Origin: JAWKIJ01 sp041394325
GTDB lineage: Bacteria > Actinomycetota > Acidimicrobiia > Acidimicrobiales > Microtrichaceae
Length of the DNA: 64,000 nt
Direction of reading: 5' to 3'
NCBI GenBank assembly: GCA_041394325.1
Contig: JAWKIJ010000001.1
Span: 682,001-746,000 of the forward strand
Shown here: piece by piece, positions 32,967 to 44,453 of the stretch
Numbering within the stretch: position 1 is the first letter of the stretch
Layout of the letters: every line of letters begins with the position of its first letter
Translations under genes and position numbers: made by a program
The notes under the pieces: model-generated
Seen by the model: only the letters and a program-made list of their open reading frames with translations
What the model was told of the DNA's origin: nothing
Database searches by the model: none

Positions 32967-34787
32967 GTGCCGGGCGACCGCACCGACCGAACCGAGGAGC
33001 GACGACGCGCTGACCGGCACAGCACCGGGGCCGCGTGCCGAACCGTGACGTCGCTCGCCATCGGCTTGGTGGCCTCTTTGGCGGTCGCCACCGCGTGCAC
33101 CTCGAAGGGAACGATCGTTCGGCTCGACTCATCCGAGCGTGGGACGACGAGCATCTCGGGGAACACCGTTCCCTGGGCCCCCTGCAAGGCCGGCGAGATC
33201 GCGGTGGAGCGGTCGGTGCTACGCGCCGCACTCGCCGCGGGCCTGCAGTGCGGACGGATCGAAGTGCCGGTCGACCCCGCCGAACCGGACGGGACGCGGT
33301 TGTCGCTCGCCGTTACCCGCCTTCGGGCCACGGGCACCCCGCGGAAGGGGTCCGTCGTCTTCAACCCGGGTGGGCCCGGTGGCTCGGGACTGGAGTTCCT
33401 CGCGAGCAGCTACCTCGCGATCCCCTCGTCGCTGCGAGAGCACTTCGACATCGTGTCGTTCGACCCCCGCGGGGTCGCTGCCAGCACTCCCCTCAACTGC
33501 CTCACCCAGGCGCAGCGCCGACGACTGGTAGACGAACCGACACCCGACGATCCCACCGCCGCCCGGAACGAGGCGCTCACCGCCGAGAAGGAGATCGCCT
33601 CCGGTTGCGACAAGGACAACCGCGAGCTCTATCGGCACATGGCAACCCGCTACGTGGTCGAGGACCTCGATGCGCTGCGGGCCGCGTTGGGCGACCACAA
33701 GCTCAGCTACGTGGGACTCAGCTACGGCACCCGGATCGGAGCCGGCTATCTCACCGCGCACCCCGACAAGGTGCGTGCCGTCGTGTTGGACGGTTCGGTC
33801 ACCCCGAGCCCCGATCTGGTGGAGTCCGAAGCGGGACAGGCGAAGGGCCTGGTCCGTTCGTTGCTGGCGACGGTCGCCCAATGCAACGCGGATCCGACGT
33901 GTCCCGCCGCGCCCGACTCGATGACGGTGATGACCTCGGTTGCGAACGCGTTGGACACCGATCCGTTCAGGTTCGACTCGAAACAGAACGGGACCGAGTC
34001 CCTGACGCGTGACAAGTTCCTCACCGGCGTGATCACCGCCCTGTACGACCCGGCGACCTATCTCCCGTTGATGGACGCCGTCCATGCGCTGTCGGATCCG
34101 ACGAGCACGAACCGAGGCCAGGCCGCGGCATTTCTCGCCGACCTGGCCGGGAGGCAGTCCTCCCGACAACCCGACGGCACCTACGGCAACGGTCTCGAGG
34201 CCCAGTCGGTCGTCAACTGTCAGGATGCCGACCGCCCGCTCGGGGAGGATCGGCTCGCTCGGGCACGCGAGCGCACCGGGCCGATTCCGCCACTGCTCGA
34301 CCGGGGAGTGGGGTTCGACACGCCCTCGTGCACCGCCCTGCCCACCGGGACCCCGGTACGCATCGCCCCCAATGCCGCAAAGGCGGCAACCCTGGTCGTC
34401 GGTACCCGAGGCGATCCGGCAACCCCCTACGAATGGACCGAGCAGATGGTCGCCGCACTGGGAGGGCCGGCATTGCTCACCTACGAGGGCAGCGGCCATA
34501 CCGCTTCATTGACCCGGCGATGCGTGACCGACCAGGTCGTCGAGTTCCTCGACTCGGGTACGGTCCCCACGCTGCACGACTGCCCCCGCGATCCCACCGA
34601 GTCCGACCTGTACGCACAGATCGGTTCCCAGCTCACCTCGATCGGCCTGTCGGCGCAGGCCGCGGCATGTGTCGGCGACCAGATCCGATCCTCGTTGAGC
34701 CCGCTTCAGGTCGTCACCCTCAACGGCGACGAGCCGGAACCGCAAGCGGTCGCCATCCTGCAGAGGGCGGTGCTCCTGTGCCGTTGA
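32967..34787 (+). CDS. Secreted alpha/beta-hydrolase, tripeptidyl aminopeptidase (TAP)-like lipoprotein
   Basis: A 606-residue exported hydrolase. A basic N-terminus and hydrophobic stretch end in AVATACTS (lipobox Cys near residue 44). The fold shows VVFNPGGPGGSGLEFLAS (oxyanion region), FDIVSFDPRGVAAST, nucleophile elbow YVGLSYGTRIGAGYL, and the TAP-like C-terminal domain with TLVVGTRGDPATPYEW (Asp) and YEGSGHTASL (His), completing a Ser-Asp-His triad. About 90 residues beyond the hydrolase fold contain several Cys. It probably cleaves peptides from N-termini outside the cell. The GTG follows GGGAGGAA; TTAGCGT near 32911 is a likely -10 with a leader. Confidence 0.88.
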   Translation: MPGDRTDRTEERRRADRHSTGAACRTVTSLAIGLVASLAVATACTSKGTIVRLDSSERGTTSISGNTVPWAPCKAGEIAVERSVLRAALAAGLQCGRIEVPVDPAEPDGTRLSLAVTRLRATGTPRKGSVVFNPGGPGGSGLEFLASSYLAIPSSLREHFDIVSFDPRGVAASTPLNCLTQAQRRRLVDEPTPDDPTAARNEALTAEKEIASGCDKDNRELYRHMATRYVVEDLDALRAALGDHKLSYVGLSYGTRIGAGYLTAHPDKVRAVVLDGSVTPSPDLVESEAGQAKGLVRSLLATVAQCNADPTCPAAPDSMTVMTSVANALDTDPFRFDSKQNGTESLTRDKFLTGVITALYDPATYLPLMDAVHALSDPTSTNRGQAAAFLADLAGRQSSRQPDGTYGNGLEAQSVVNCQDADRPLGEDRLARARERTGPIPPLLDRGVGFDTPSCTALPTGTPVRIAPNAAKAATLVVGTRGDPATPYEWTEQMVAALGGPALLTYEGSGHTASLTRRCVTDQVVEFLDSGTVPTLHDCPRDPTESDLYAQIGSQLTSIGLSAQAAACVGDQIRSSLSPLQVVTLNGDEPEPQAVAILQRAVLLCR

Positions 34788-34833
34788 CTCCGCGGAAACC
34801 GCTTCAGTCGACGGCTCCGCTGCCGATGGACAC

Positions 34834-35670
34834 ATGATGGAACCTCGTCGATTGCTGGGCCTGGTCATCGGCTGCGCGGGCCTTGCCGCTGGTGTCGCCG
34901 GTGCGACGACCGACGTGGCCTGGCCCTCGGCCGCCGCCGGAGTCTGTGCGGTGATCGTCGGCATCATCGCGTTCGGCGCGTCGACCGTGGCTGACACCAC
35001 CATCCAGGAGACGAAGCGGGCCAAGGCCGACGCCGAAGCGCTGCGGGCCGAGATCGACTCGTTGAACGACCAACTCTCGACCGAACGGGATCGCCACACC
35101 TCACCCGGAGCCCTCGGCGACGGGCCGTCGACGCACGGCGCAGGATCGTTCGAGCACAAGCTCGATCGAACCGAGGGGATCGAGCCGTCCGACGATCGCG
35201 ACGGCCAGGTGCTGTCCGATCCCGAGACGTCGCTGTTCAGCGAGGCGTATTTCCGCGTGTCGCTCGACTCCCGAATCGCCTCGGCACGACGCCATCTCCG
35301 CCCCGTCGCGGTGGGACTGCTCTGGGTAGTGGAGGGGCCCGGTACCGGCGAGGGAGCGTCGCCAACGCCGCGAACGTGACCACCGCGATCCGCCAGACGC
35401 TCCGCGCACGCGGACACGGCCTGTCGAATGACCGACGGGCGGTTCGCGCTGATCCTGGAGGACACCCCCGAGAACGGGGCGGTGTGGACCGTCGAGCGGA
35501 TCCGCCGCAACCTCAACAGCCGATTCGGCCATCACACGATGTGGGCTGGGGTGGCGTGCTATCCCGCCCACGCCTTCTCCACCGAGGAACTTCTCGACCA
35601 GGCCTCCGCGACACTCGAAGCGGCCCGGGAATGGAAGCAGGACCGGATCGAGGTCGCCACCGCCGACTGA
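34834..35670 (+). CDS. Membrane-anchored degenerate GGDEF-like protein, two frameshifts
   Basis: A protein of roughly 278 residues if the frame is repaired. Two hydrophobic helices (LLGLVIGCAGLAAGVAGA and AGVCAVIVGIIAFGAS) are followed by a coiled-coil stretch (KRAKADAEALRAEIDSLNDQ), an acidic linker, and a C-terminal domain beginning DPETSLFSEAYFRVSLDSRI, where GGDEF domains have DxLTGLxNR. The later parts TDGRFALILEDTPENGAV and ELLDQASATLEAAREWKQDR also match GGDEF structure, but no GG[DE]EF signature is present, so cyclase activity is unlikely. Frame changes occur near 35343 and 35405 and compensate each other. The adjacent ATG at 34837 is an alternative start. Confidence 0.62.
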
Positions 35671-35723
35671 ACCGAGCCGCCGAGGGTCGAGAGACTTCCA
35701 CATCGATCGGCGCGAGTCGGGGC

Positions 35724-36251
35724 TCAACGGGGAAGGATCGCCGCGACCTCGTCCACCGCATCGACGGGCTGGCTCACCGGTCGCCCCAGCGCGTGGCACA
35801 GGTCGCGGTGGTGGGTGATCACCTCGACGAGGCGCGTGCGCAGGTATTCGTCGAGCCCCATCGCACCGAACGCGGTCGCTCCGACCTCCTCGCCTGTGGT
35901 GACGCGCAGTCGTCGGAGCGTGGCCTCCACGACGCAAACCGCGGCGACCCGCAGCGCCGGTGCATCCGACGGGAGGGCCTCGGCGCCGTCGCGGCCCCGC
36001 TGCGCGACCGCCGCGTGTTGGGCTTCGGTCATCGAGTCGGCGAGTTCGCAGTACCGCTCGGCGTCGGGCACTTCGATCGCCGGGCGAACCTCGTCGAGGA
36101 AGCGGTCCACGGTGGTGGCCGCCCGCAACGTGTGCGCGATCAACTCGCGGACGTTCCACTCCCCGAGCCCGGGCCGCGCCAGCTCGTCGGAACCGACGGT
36201 GCCGAGCGTGTCGAGCCACGCCCTCCACGCGGCATCGACGGACTGCACCAT
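35724..36251 (-). CDS. DinB-like / maleylpyruvate isomerase N-terminal domain protein
   Basis: A 175-residue four-helix protein of the DinB superfamily as used by mycothiol-dependent enzymes. GEWNVRELIAHTLRAATTVD (about residues 27-46) carries the first metal-ligand His, and LVEVITHHRDLCHALG near residue 145 supplies the others. It is a short single-domain version; the reaction is unknown, thiol transfer or hydrolysis being typical. It follows the metallophosphoesterase gene by 35 nt on the same strand. The upstream part of the frame overlaps that gene and is not coding. Confidence 0.78.
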   Translation of the reverse strand: MVQSVDAAWRAWLDTLGTVGSDELARPGLGEWNVRELIAHTLRAATTVDRFLDEVRPAIEVPDAERYCELADSMTEAQHAAVAQRGRDGAEALPSDAPALRVAAVCVVEATLRRLRVTTGEEVGATAFGAMGLDEYLRTRLVEVITHHRDLCHALGRPVSQPVDAVDEVAAILPR

Positions 36252-36286
36252 CTCAGAGTGGCGGGGCCCATCCGGCCGAGATCCGC

Positions 36287-37321
36287 TCACCGCGCCCGCC
36301 CCGTCGGTAGGCGATGGCCCTTGCCGTCGTGGAACATCGTGAAGCAGCGATCCCCAATAGCGCCCATCGCATAGCACTCGTAGGCCCCGTGGAACATTCC
36401 GCGCGTTCGTTCGGTCCATCGGAGCTGTTCGGACCCACCGATACGGCGAACGACCTGGTTGACACCATTCTCGAAGACCGCGTACTCCGCGATCACACCG
36501 GGGAAGTCCTTCACCGATGCGACCTCCACCACCACGGCTCCCCCGGCCTCGATCGGGCGGAGTACCCGATTTCGGTGTGTGTGCCCGGCGAAGTAGCCGA
36601 GGATCCTCGGCCGGCGGGCCATCACCTCCATCAACGCGACGCTGTCCCCGGGCCGCACCCCGAAGTAGTCCTCGCGGGGCTCACCGTCGGCCGCTGTCCA
36701 CAGGTGGTGGTGACCGAACACCAGGACCGGCTCATCGGAATCGGCCCCGACCGAGTCGATCCAATCGATCTGGTCCGGGGAGAGCCGCCCGGTGGCGAGG
36801 TGGGTCCGGGCGGTGTCGACCAACGCGACCGTGGCGCCGGGTACTCGCCGAACGACGGTGGGAAACGCCGCGAAGTCGCCACCGTGGTAGCTGTCGTGGT
36901 TGCCACGGACGTGAAGGAGCCGATCGCCGAACGGCGATCGGTACAGGTCGAGGAACCGCCGATACTCCTCGATCGTCCCGTTGCCGGTGAGGTCGCCCTT
37001 AGCGACCACCAGGTCCGGTTCGAGTGCCTGCATCGCCGCGACCGCACCGCGACTCATCAGCTCGGGGTACGGCTCCTCACCGTCCTCGCTACGGAACACC
37101 GGGCCCACCTCGGTGCCCGCGATCAGTCCGCAGACCGTCTCACCCAGGTGGATGTCGTTGACGGTCGCGATCGTCGCGTACCGCTCTCCCGGACGGGCCA
37201 GGGTGTCGACCTCGATTCCGCCGAGGCGATAGTGATGCCGCGGGGAGAGCGCGTCGTAACGGACGAGTGAGGACCCGTCGAACACGACCACCTCATCGTC
37301 GGCAACCGTCGTCAACTCCAC
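36287..37321 (-). CDS. Calcineurin-like metallophosphoesterase
   Basis: Dinuclear-metal phosphoesterase of 344 residues. The ordered motifs are TVNDIHLGE (DxH), VVAKGDLTGNG (GDxxxNG), HVRGNHDSYHG (GNHD), VFGHHHLW and FAGHTHRNR (GHxH), which together bind both metals. It is most similar in layout to Icc-type cyclic-nucleotide or phospholipid phosphodiesterases. The N-terminal 45 residues precede the catalytic core. A GTG at 37321 lies 8 nt after TACCCT, so a leaderless GTG start is inferred. The downstream DinB-like gene is probably co-transcribed. Confidence 0.87.
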   Translation of the reverse strand: MELTTVADDEVVVFDGSSLVRYDALSPRHHYRLGGIEVDTLARPGERYATIATVNDIHLGETVCGLIAGTEVGPVFRSEDGEEPYPELMSRGAVAAMQALEPDLVVAKGDLTGNGTIEEYRRFLDLYRSPFGDRLLHVRGNHDSYHGGDFAAFPTVVRRVPGATVALVDTARTHLATGRLSPDQIDWIDSVGADSDEPVLVFGHHHLWTAADGEPREDYFGVRPGDSVALMEVMARRPRILGYFAGHTHRNRVLRPIEAGGAVVVEVASVKDFPGVIAEYAVFENGVNQVVRRIGGSEQLRWTERTRGMFHGAYECYAMGAIGDRCFTMFHDGKGHRLPTGRAR

Positions 37322-37382
37322 GCGACCTCAGGGTACCGACCGACCACGGCCTGCTGGCCCCGAGGGACGACGCCCCCGGTCG

Positions 37383-39902
<2,520 letters not shown>

Positions 39903-39949
39903 CGGTGTGCTCCCTCGTCGAACGGTGTGCTCCAGGAGCATACCATAAA

Positions 39950-39970
39950 CTTGACTATAAGAACATCAAG
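39950..39970 (-). promoter_or_regulatory. HAIR-like HspR operator upstream of clpB
   Basis: On the minus strand CTTGATG-N7-AGTCAAG matches the HAIR consensus CTTGAGT-N7-ACTCAAG with exact 7-7-7 spacing. An overlapping palindrome CATCAAG-TTT-CTTGATA (plus, 39964-39980) adds a second half-site. TTGATG and TATGGT nearby could be the -35/-10 of clpB, so bound HspR would occlude the promoter. Confidence 0.78.
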
Positions 39971-40022
39971 TTTCTTGATAGAACCAAGTGTGGCCCGGGT
40001 GGAGTCCGGGGGTCGAAGGAGT

Positions 40023-40406
40023 TCAGCGACGACGGCGACCGTCGCCGTAGCGAACCACGGCCGCCGGCGCCACGGGGACCAGATCCCGTCGGTACTGCCG
40101 GTGGGTCTCGGCTACCGCTGCGTGGGCATCGCGGTGCGCCTGGTCGAGTTCGGCCTCGAGTTCGGCAACGCGCATCTCCAACTCGAGCACCCGCTGGACG
40201 CCTGCCAGGTTGAGACCCTCAGCGGTCAACTCCTGGATCCGCAGGAGCAGCGCGATGTCCGCCTGGCTGTAGCGGCGCGAACCCCCACCTGTGCGCGACG
40301 GCCGCAACAGGCCCTTGCGCTCGTAGATCCGCAACGTCTGCGGATGCACCCCTGCGAGTTCGGCGGCAACCGAGATGATGTAGACGGCCTGTTCGTGTGT
40401 CGGCAT
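40023..40406 (-). CDS. hspR: HspR, MerR-family heat-shock repressor
   Basis: A 127-residue repressor of the dnaK operon and clpB, acting with DnaK as corepressor. The MerR-type helix-turn-helix is IISVAAELAGVHPQTLRIYE followed by RKGLLRPSRTGGGSRRYSQ (residues about 10-48), the wing typical of HspR. A coiled-coil dimerisation helix (LELEMRVAELEAELDQ) follows, and a basic tail RYGDGRRRR ends the protein. The ATG at 40406 follows GAAAGGA. It is the last gene of the dnaK-grpE-dnaJ-hspR cluster, so it is autoregulated through the operator at 44294. Confidence 0.92.
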   Translation of the reverse strand: MPTHEQAVYIISVAAELAGVHPQTLRIYERKGLLRPSRTGGGSRRYSQADIALLLRIQELTAEGLNLAGVQRVLELEMRVAELEAELDQAHRDAHAAVAETHRQYRRDLVPVAPAAVVRYGDGRRRR

Positions 40407-40446
40407 CGTCGGATCCTTTCGGCGTGGAACGACTCGGACGGTGGAC

Positions 40447-41585
40447 TTACACGCCGAGGTGTGATCTCGGCGCCGGTGTGCCGGCATCCCGCAGGGTTTC
40501 GACCGCCGCACGCTCGGCATCGGTCAGTTGCGTCGGGACGATCACCTCGACGGTCACCATGAGGTCTCCCCGTGTGGAGCCGTGGTGGAAGCCGCGACCC
40601 TTTACGCGGAACCTCCGTCCCGAAGGGGTGCCGGCGGGGATTCGGATCGTGACCGGGTCACCCTCGAGGGTGGGCACCTTGAGATCGGCGCCGAGCACCG
40701 CCTCCGCAAAGGTGACCGGCACCGTCAGCGTGAGGTCGTCACCCTCTCGGTGGAACACGGGGTGCACTTCGACGTGGACCCGCACGTACAGGTCGCCGTC
40801 GGGCCCACCGCGCCGCCCGGGGCGCCCTTGCCCTTCAGGCGGATCTGTTGGTTGTCGCGGACACCTTCGGGAAGCCGGACCTTCACCGTCCGTTGACGCG
40901 GCGTGACGCCCGAGCCGTGACAGACGGCGCACGGGTGCTCGATGATCGTGCCGTTGCCGTTGCAGGTGGGACACGGATGGCTGAACGAGAAGAAGCCCTG
41001 GTTCTCCTCGGTGATTCCGCGGCCCTTGCAGGTCGGGCATGACTGCGGTGACGTACCGGGGGCCGCGCCGGACCCGCTGCACGTCGGACACGTCACGTCG
41101 CTCGTGAGGTTGACCGAGGTGGTGACGCCGTGGGCCGCATCGAGGAACGACAGGTGGAGGTGGGTCTCGAGATCGGCGCCACGTTGGGGTCCGGCGCCCG
41201 AAGCCGGGCCGCCGGGGCCCGTCCACCCTCCACCCTCGGCGGTCCGCGTCCGAACAGGTTGGAGAGCAGGTCGCCGATGTCGGCCCCGGCGAAGGGACCT
41301 CCGCCCGGATTCCGTCCGAACCCGGCGCCGCCCATCCGCGATCCCAACGGCCCCATCGACCGGACCTCGTCGTACTCCCGACGACGCTCCTCGTCACCGA
41401 TCACGTCATACGCGGGAGACATCCTTGAACCGATCCTCGGCGGCCTTGTCGTCGGGGTTGGCGTCGGGGTGGTACTTGCGCGCGAGCTTGCGGTAGGCGG
41501 ATGTGATGTCCTTCTGGGACGCCGACTTGTCCACGCCCAGCACGGCGTAATAGTCCTTCTCGAACCACTCCCGTTGCGCCGTCAT
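40447..41585 (-). CDS. dnaJ: DnaJ (type I Hsp40), broken by three frameshifts
   Basis: Co-chaperone stimulating DnaK ATPase. The J domain (DYYAVLGVDKSASQ, RKLARKYHPDANPDD) includes the HPD motif. It is followed by a Gly/Phe-rich segment (MGGAGFGRNPGGGPFAG), four zinc-binding repeats (CPTCSGSG, CPTCKGRG, CPTCNGNG, CAVCHGSG) and the C-terminal substrate domain ending in RSHLGV. The reading frame shifts near 41411, 41235 and 40810; every domain is present and well conserved in the successive frames. Three independent indels in an otherwise perfect gene point to sequence errors. The gap to grpE is about 100 nt, to hspR 40 nt. Confidence 0.88.
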
Positions 41586-41684
41586 CGCCTCACCTCATCC
41601 CCGATCGCCATGCCGATCCGGTCGACGCGACCTGTACCCGAACCCCGCGCACCCGTCTCGTCGGCGCGTCCGACCGTCGACGGG

Positions 41685-42356
41685 TCAGCTCCGAACCTTG
41701 ACCATCGCCGGGCGCACCACCCGACCGTTCCATGAATACCCCGGACGCATGACCTCCGCGACGACCGGCTCGCCGCCGTCACCCTCCTCGCTCAGCACCG
41801 CGTCGTGCAGGTTGGGATCGAACGGCACGTCGGCCTCGTCCACCCGGACCAGGCCCTTCCGTTCGAGAGCGTTGAACAAGGCCTTCGAGATCGGATCGAC
41901 GTCCTCGGAGCCGTGCGCGATCGCAGCGTCGCACGCATCCAGCACCGGGAGGAGCTCCACCACCAGCGCCTCCGCGGCACGTTGCACCTGTTCGACCCGT
42001 TGGCCTTCGACACGACGTTTGTAGTTCTCGAACTCGGCCTGCACTCGACGGGCCATGTCGAGGTATTCGTCGCGTTCGGCGGCCACCCGGTCGAAGCCCT
42101 CGTCCAGGCCCACCAGCGAGTGGTCACCGAACGGCAGTCCCGATGCCGGGTCCAGACCGAGCGCGCCGGTGCCGTCCGGATCGTCCGTGTCGTTCGCCGA
42201 CGTGGACAACACCCGCCGGGCTCCACCGGACGCCTCGAACTCGTCGATCGCAGCGAGGGCCGCCGCCTCGTCGGGGGTCATCGAGCCCGCCGGGGTGGAC
42301 TGGCTCTCGGAGACCGGTGGTCCCACGTCGTCGGGGTCGGTGCCGGGGTCGGTCAC
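41685..42356 (-). CDS. grpE: GrpE nucleotide exchange factor
   Basis: A 223-residue exchange factor for DnaK. An acidic, disordered N-terminus (about 90 residues) precedes the long dimerisation helix (AERDEYLDMARRVQAEFENY then KRRVEGQR) and the four-helix and beta-wing domain, with LHDAVLSEEG and VVAEVMRPGYSWNGRVVRPA as the C-terminal signature. The GTG start overlaps the dnaK stop (GTGA, 42353-42356), so translation is coupled and the start is secure. Confidence 0.92.
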   Translation of the reverse strand: MTDPGTDPDDVGPPVSESQSTPAGSMTPDEAAALAAIDEFEASGGARRVLSTSANDTDDPDGTGALGLDPASGLPFGDHSLVGLDEGFDRVAAERDEYLDMARRVQAEFENYKRRVEGQRVEQVQRAAEALVVELLPVLDACDAAIAHGSEDVDPISKALFNALERKGLVRVDEADVPFDPNLHDAVLSEEGDGGEPVVAEVMRPGYSWNGRVVRPAMVKVRS

Positions 42357-44203
42357 TGCTCTTGCCCCGCGGCCGACTCGTCGATGACCTCGGCGTCGAC
42401 CACGTCGTCGTCGTCGGAGGACGCGCCGGGCGATCCCGATCCCGCTCCCGCAGCGGCCTCACTCTCGGCCGCCTGCTCGTAGAGGTGCTGGCCGAACTCC
42501 TGACTCGCGTTGACCAGCGTCTCCATCGCGGCGCGGATCTTGGCCATGTCACCGCCGCGGATCTCGTCGCGCAACGTCGACAACGCACCCTCGAGCTTGA
42601 CCCTGTCGTCGGCGGGCATCTTGTCGCCCTGCTCCCGAAGCAGTTTCTCGGTCTGGTAGACGAGCGTGTCGGCCTTGTTGTGCTCCTCGGCCTCGTCCTT
42701 GCGCCGACGATCCTCCTCGGCGTGCGCCTCGGCGTCCTTGACCATCTGGCTGATCTGGTCGTTGGACAACGAGGACTGCCCGGTGATCGTGATCGACTGC
42801 TCCTTTCCGGTCGCCCGGTCCTTCGCCGCCACGTTCACGATGCCGTTGGCGTCGATGTCGAACGTCACCTCGATCTGGGGAACGCCGCGAGGCGCCGGCG
42901 GGAGGTCGACGAGTTGGAACTTGCCGAGCGTCTTGTTGAAGCTCGCCATCTCGCGCTCGCCCTGGAGCACATGGATCTCCACCGAAGGTTGCATGTCCTC
43001 CGCCGTGGTAAACACCTCGGTTCGACGCGTCGGGATGGTCGTGTTGCGCTCGATGAGCCGGGTCATCACGCCACCCTTCGTCTCGATACCGAGCGACAAC
43101 GGCGTGACGTCGAGAAGGAGGACGTCCTTGACGTCACCCTTGAGCACACCCGCCTGCACGGCGGCACCCATCGCGACCACCTCGTCGGGATTGACGCCCT
43201 TGTGCGGCTCACGCCCCGTCATCGAGTGCACGAGGTCCTGCACCGCCGGCATCCGCGTCGACCCGCCCACCATGATGACATGGTCGAGTTGGCCCATGGT
43301 GAGCCCCGCATCCTTGAGTGCCTGCTCGAACGGGACGCGGCACCGGTTGAGGAGGTCCTCGGTGATCTCCTGGAACTTCGATCGGCTCAGCGTCTCGTCC
43401 AGGTGAAGCGGCCCCGAGTCCGTGGCGGTGACGAACGGCAGGTTGATCTGGGTCTGCTGAGCCTGGGACAGTTCGATCTTGGCCTTCTCGGCCGCCTCCT
43501 TGAGGCGTTGGAGCGCCATGTTGTCCTTGGACAGGTCGACGCCGTTGGAGTTCTTGAACGACTCGACCAGCCAGTCGATGACCCGCTGATCCCAGTCGTC
43601 TCCGCCGAGTTCGGTGTCGCCGTGGGTCGACTTCACCTCGAACACGCCGTCGCCGATCTCGAGCACCGACACGTCGAAGGTCCCACCTCCGAGGTCGAAC
43701 ACGAGGATCGTCTGCTCGGCACCCTCACGCTCCATGCCGTAGGCCAACGCCGCCGCAGTCGGCTCGTTGATGATGCGGAGCACCTCGAGCCCCGCGATCT
43801 GGCCCGCCTCCTTGGTGGCGGTGCGCTGGGCGTCGTCGAAGTAGGCCGGCACGGTGATGACGGCCTGGGTGACGGTGTCGCCGAGGTAGGACTCCGCGTC
43901 GCGCTTGAGCTTCATCAGCGTGCGGGCCGAGATCTCCTGCGCGGTGTAGTTCTTGGCGTCGATGTTGACGGTCCAGTCCGACCCCATGTGTCGTTTCACG
44001 GACCGGATCGTGCGGTCGGGGTTCGTGATCGCCTGGCGCTTGGCCACCTCGCCGACGAGCACTTCGCCGTCCTTGGTGAACGCGACCACCGACGGGGTGG
44101 TGCGGGCGCCCTCGCTGTTGGGGATGACGACGGGATCACCCGCCTCCAGTACCGAAACCACCGAGTTGGTGGTGCCGAGATCGATTCCGACTGCCTTTGG
44201 CAT
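42353..44203 (-). CDS. dnaK: DnaK (Hsp70 chaperone)
   Basis: Hsp70 of 616 residues. MPKAVGIDLGTTNSVVSVLE begins the nucleotide-binding domain; ILVFDLGGGTFDVSVLEIG and VGGSTRMPAVQDLV are the remaining ATP-site motifs, and VLLLDVTPLSLGIET is the linker. The substrate-binding domain and the helical lid follow, ending in an acidic tail. Length and all motifs are normal, and the frame is intact. The ATG at 44203 follows AGGAGG at 44214-44219. It is first in the dnaK-grpE-dnaJ-hspR operon, transcribed from a consensus promoter covered by a HAIR-like operator. Confidence 0.96.
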   Translation of the reverse strand: MPKAVGIDLGTTNSVVSVLEAGDPVVIPNSEGARTTPSVVAFTKDGEVLVGEVAKRQAITNPDRTIRSVKRHMGSDWTVNIDAKNYTAQEISARTLMKLKRDAESYLGDTVTQAVITVPAYFDDAQRTATKEAGQIAGLEVLRIINEPTAAALAYGMEREGAEQTILVFDLGGGTFDVSVLEIGDGVFEVKSTHGDTELGGDDWDQRVIDWLVESFKNSNGVDLSKDNMALQRLKEAAEKAKIELSQAQQTQINLPFVTATDSGPLHLDETLSRSKFQEITEDLLNRCRVPFEQALKDAGLTMGQLDHVIMVGGSTRMPAVQDLVHSMTGREPHKGVNPDEVVAMGAAVQAGVLKGDVKDVLLLDVTPLSLGIETKGGVMTRLIERNTTIPTRRTEVFTTAEDMQPSVEIHVLQGEREMASFNKTLGKFQLVDLPPAPRGVPQIEVTFDIDANGIVNVAAKDRATGKEQSITITGQSSLSNDQISQMVKDAEAHAEEDRRRKDEAEEHNKADTLVYQTEKLLREQGDKMPADDRVKLEGALSTLRDEIRGGDMAKIRAAMETLVNASQEFGQHLYEQAAESEAAAGAGSGSPGASSDDDDVVDAEVIDESAAGQEQ

Positions 44204-44284
44204 GTTGGTGTGGCCTCCTGGTCCGTGACCGTGACGAGAGGTGGGGCTGGGGGATACGTCTCGTTGAGACCCCGAGACATGAGC

Positions 44285-44314
44285 ATTGTATTGATTGAGT
44301 GCATAGTTGTCAAC
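44285..44314 (-). promoter_or_regulatory. dnaK operon promoter overlapped by HAIR-like operator
   Basis: On the minus strand TTGACA (44308-44313), exactly 17 bp, and TACAAT (44285-44290) form a near-perfect housekeeping promoter. GTTGACA-N7-ACTCAAT (44294-44314) has the 7-7-7 HAIR geometry and covers the -35 and spacer, so HspR binding would directly repress initiation. Confidence 0.82.
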
Positions 44315-44453
44315 TTTTGACATGGCGGGGGTTGAGGGTGCCTTCCCGCGTCGAGGCTCGCCGATTCGCCCGGAGCCGCATCGTTCGCGCACAATCTCGG
44401 GCACGATGCGCCGATCGGGTGCACTCCGTTCGCGTTCACCCCTTGGGAGCGAG

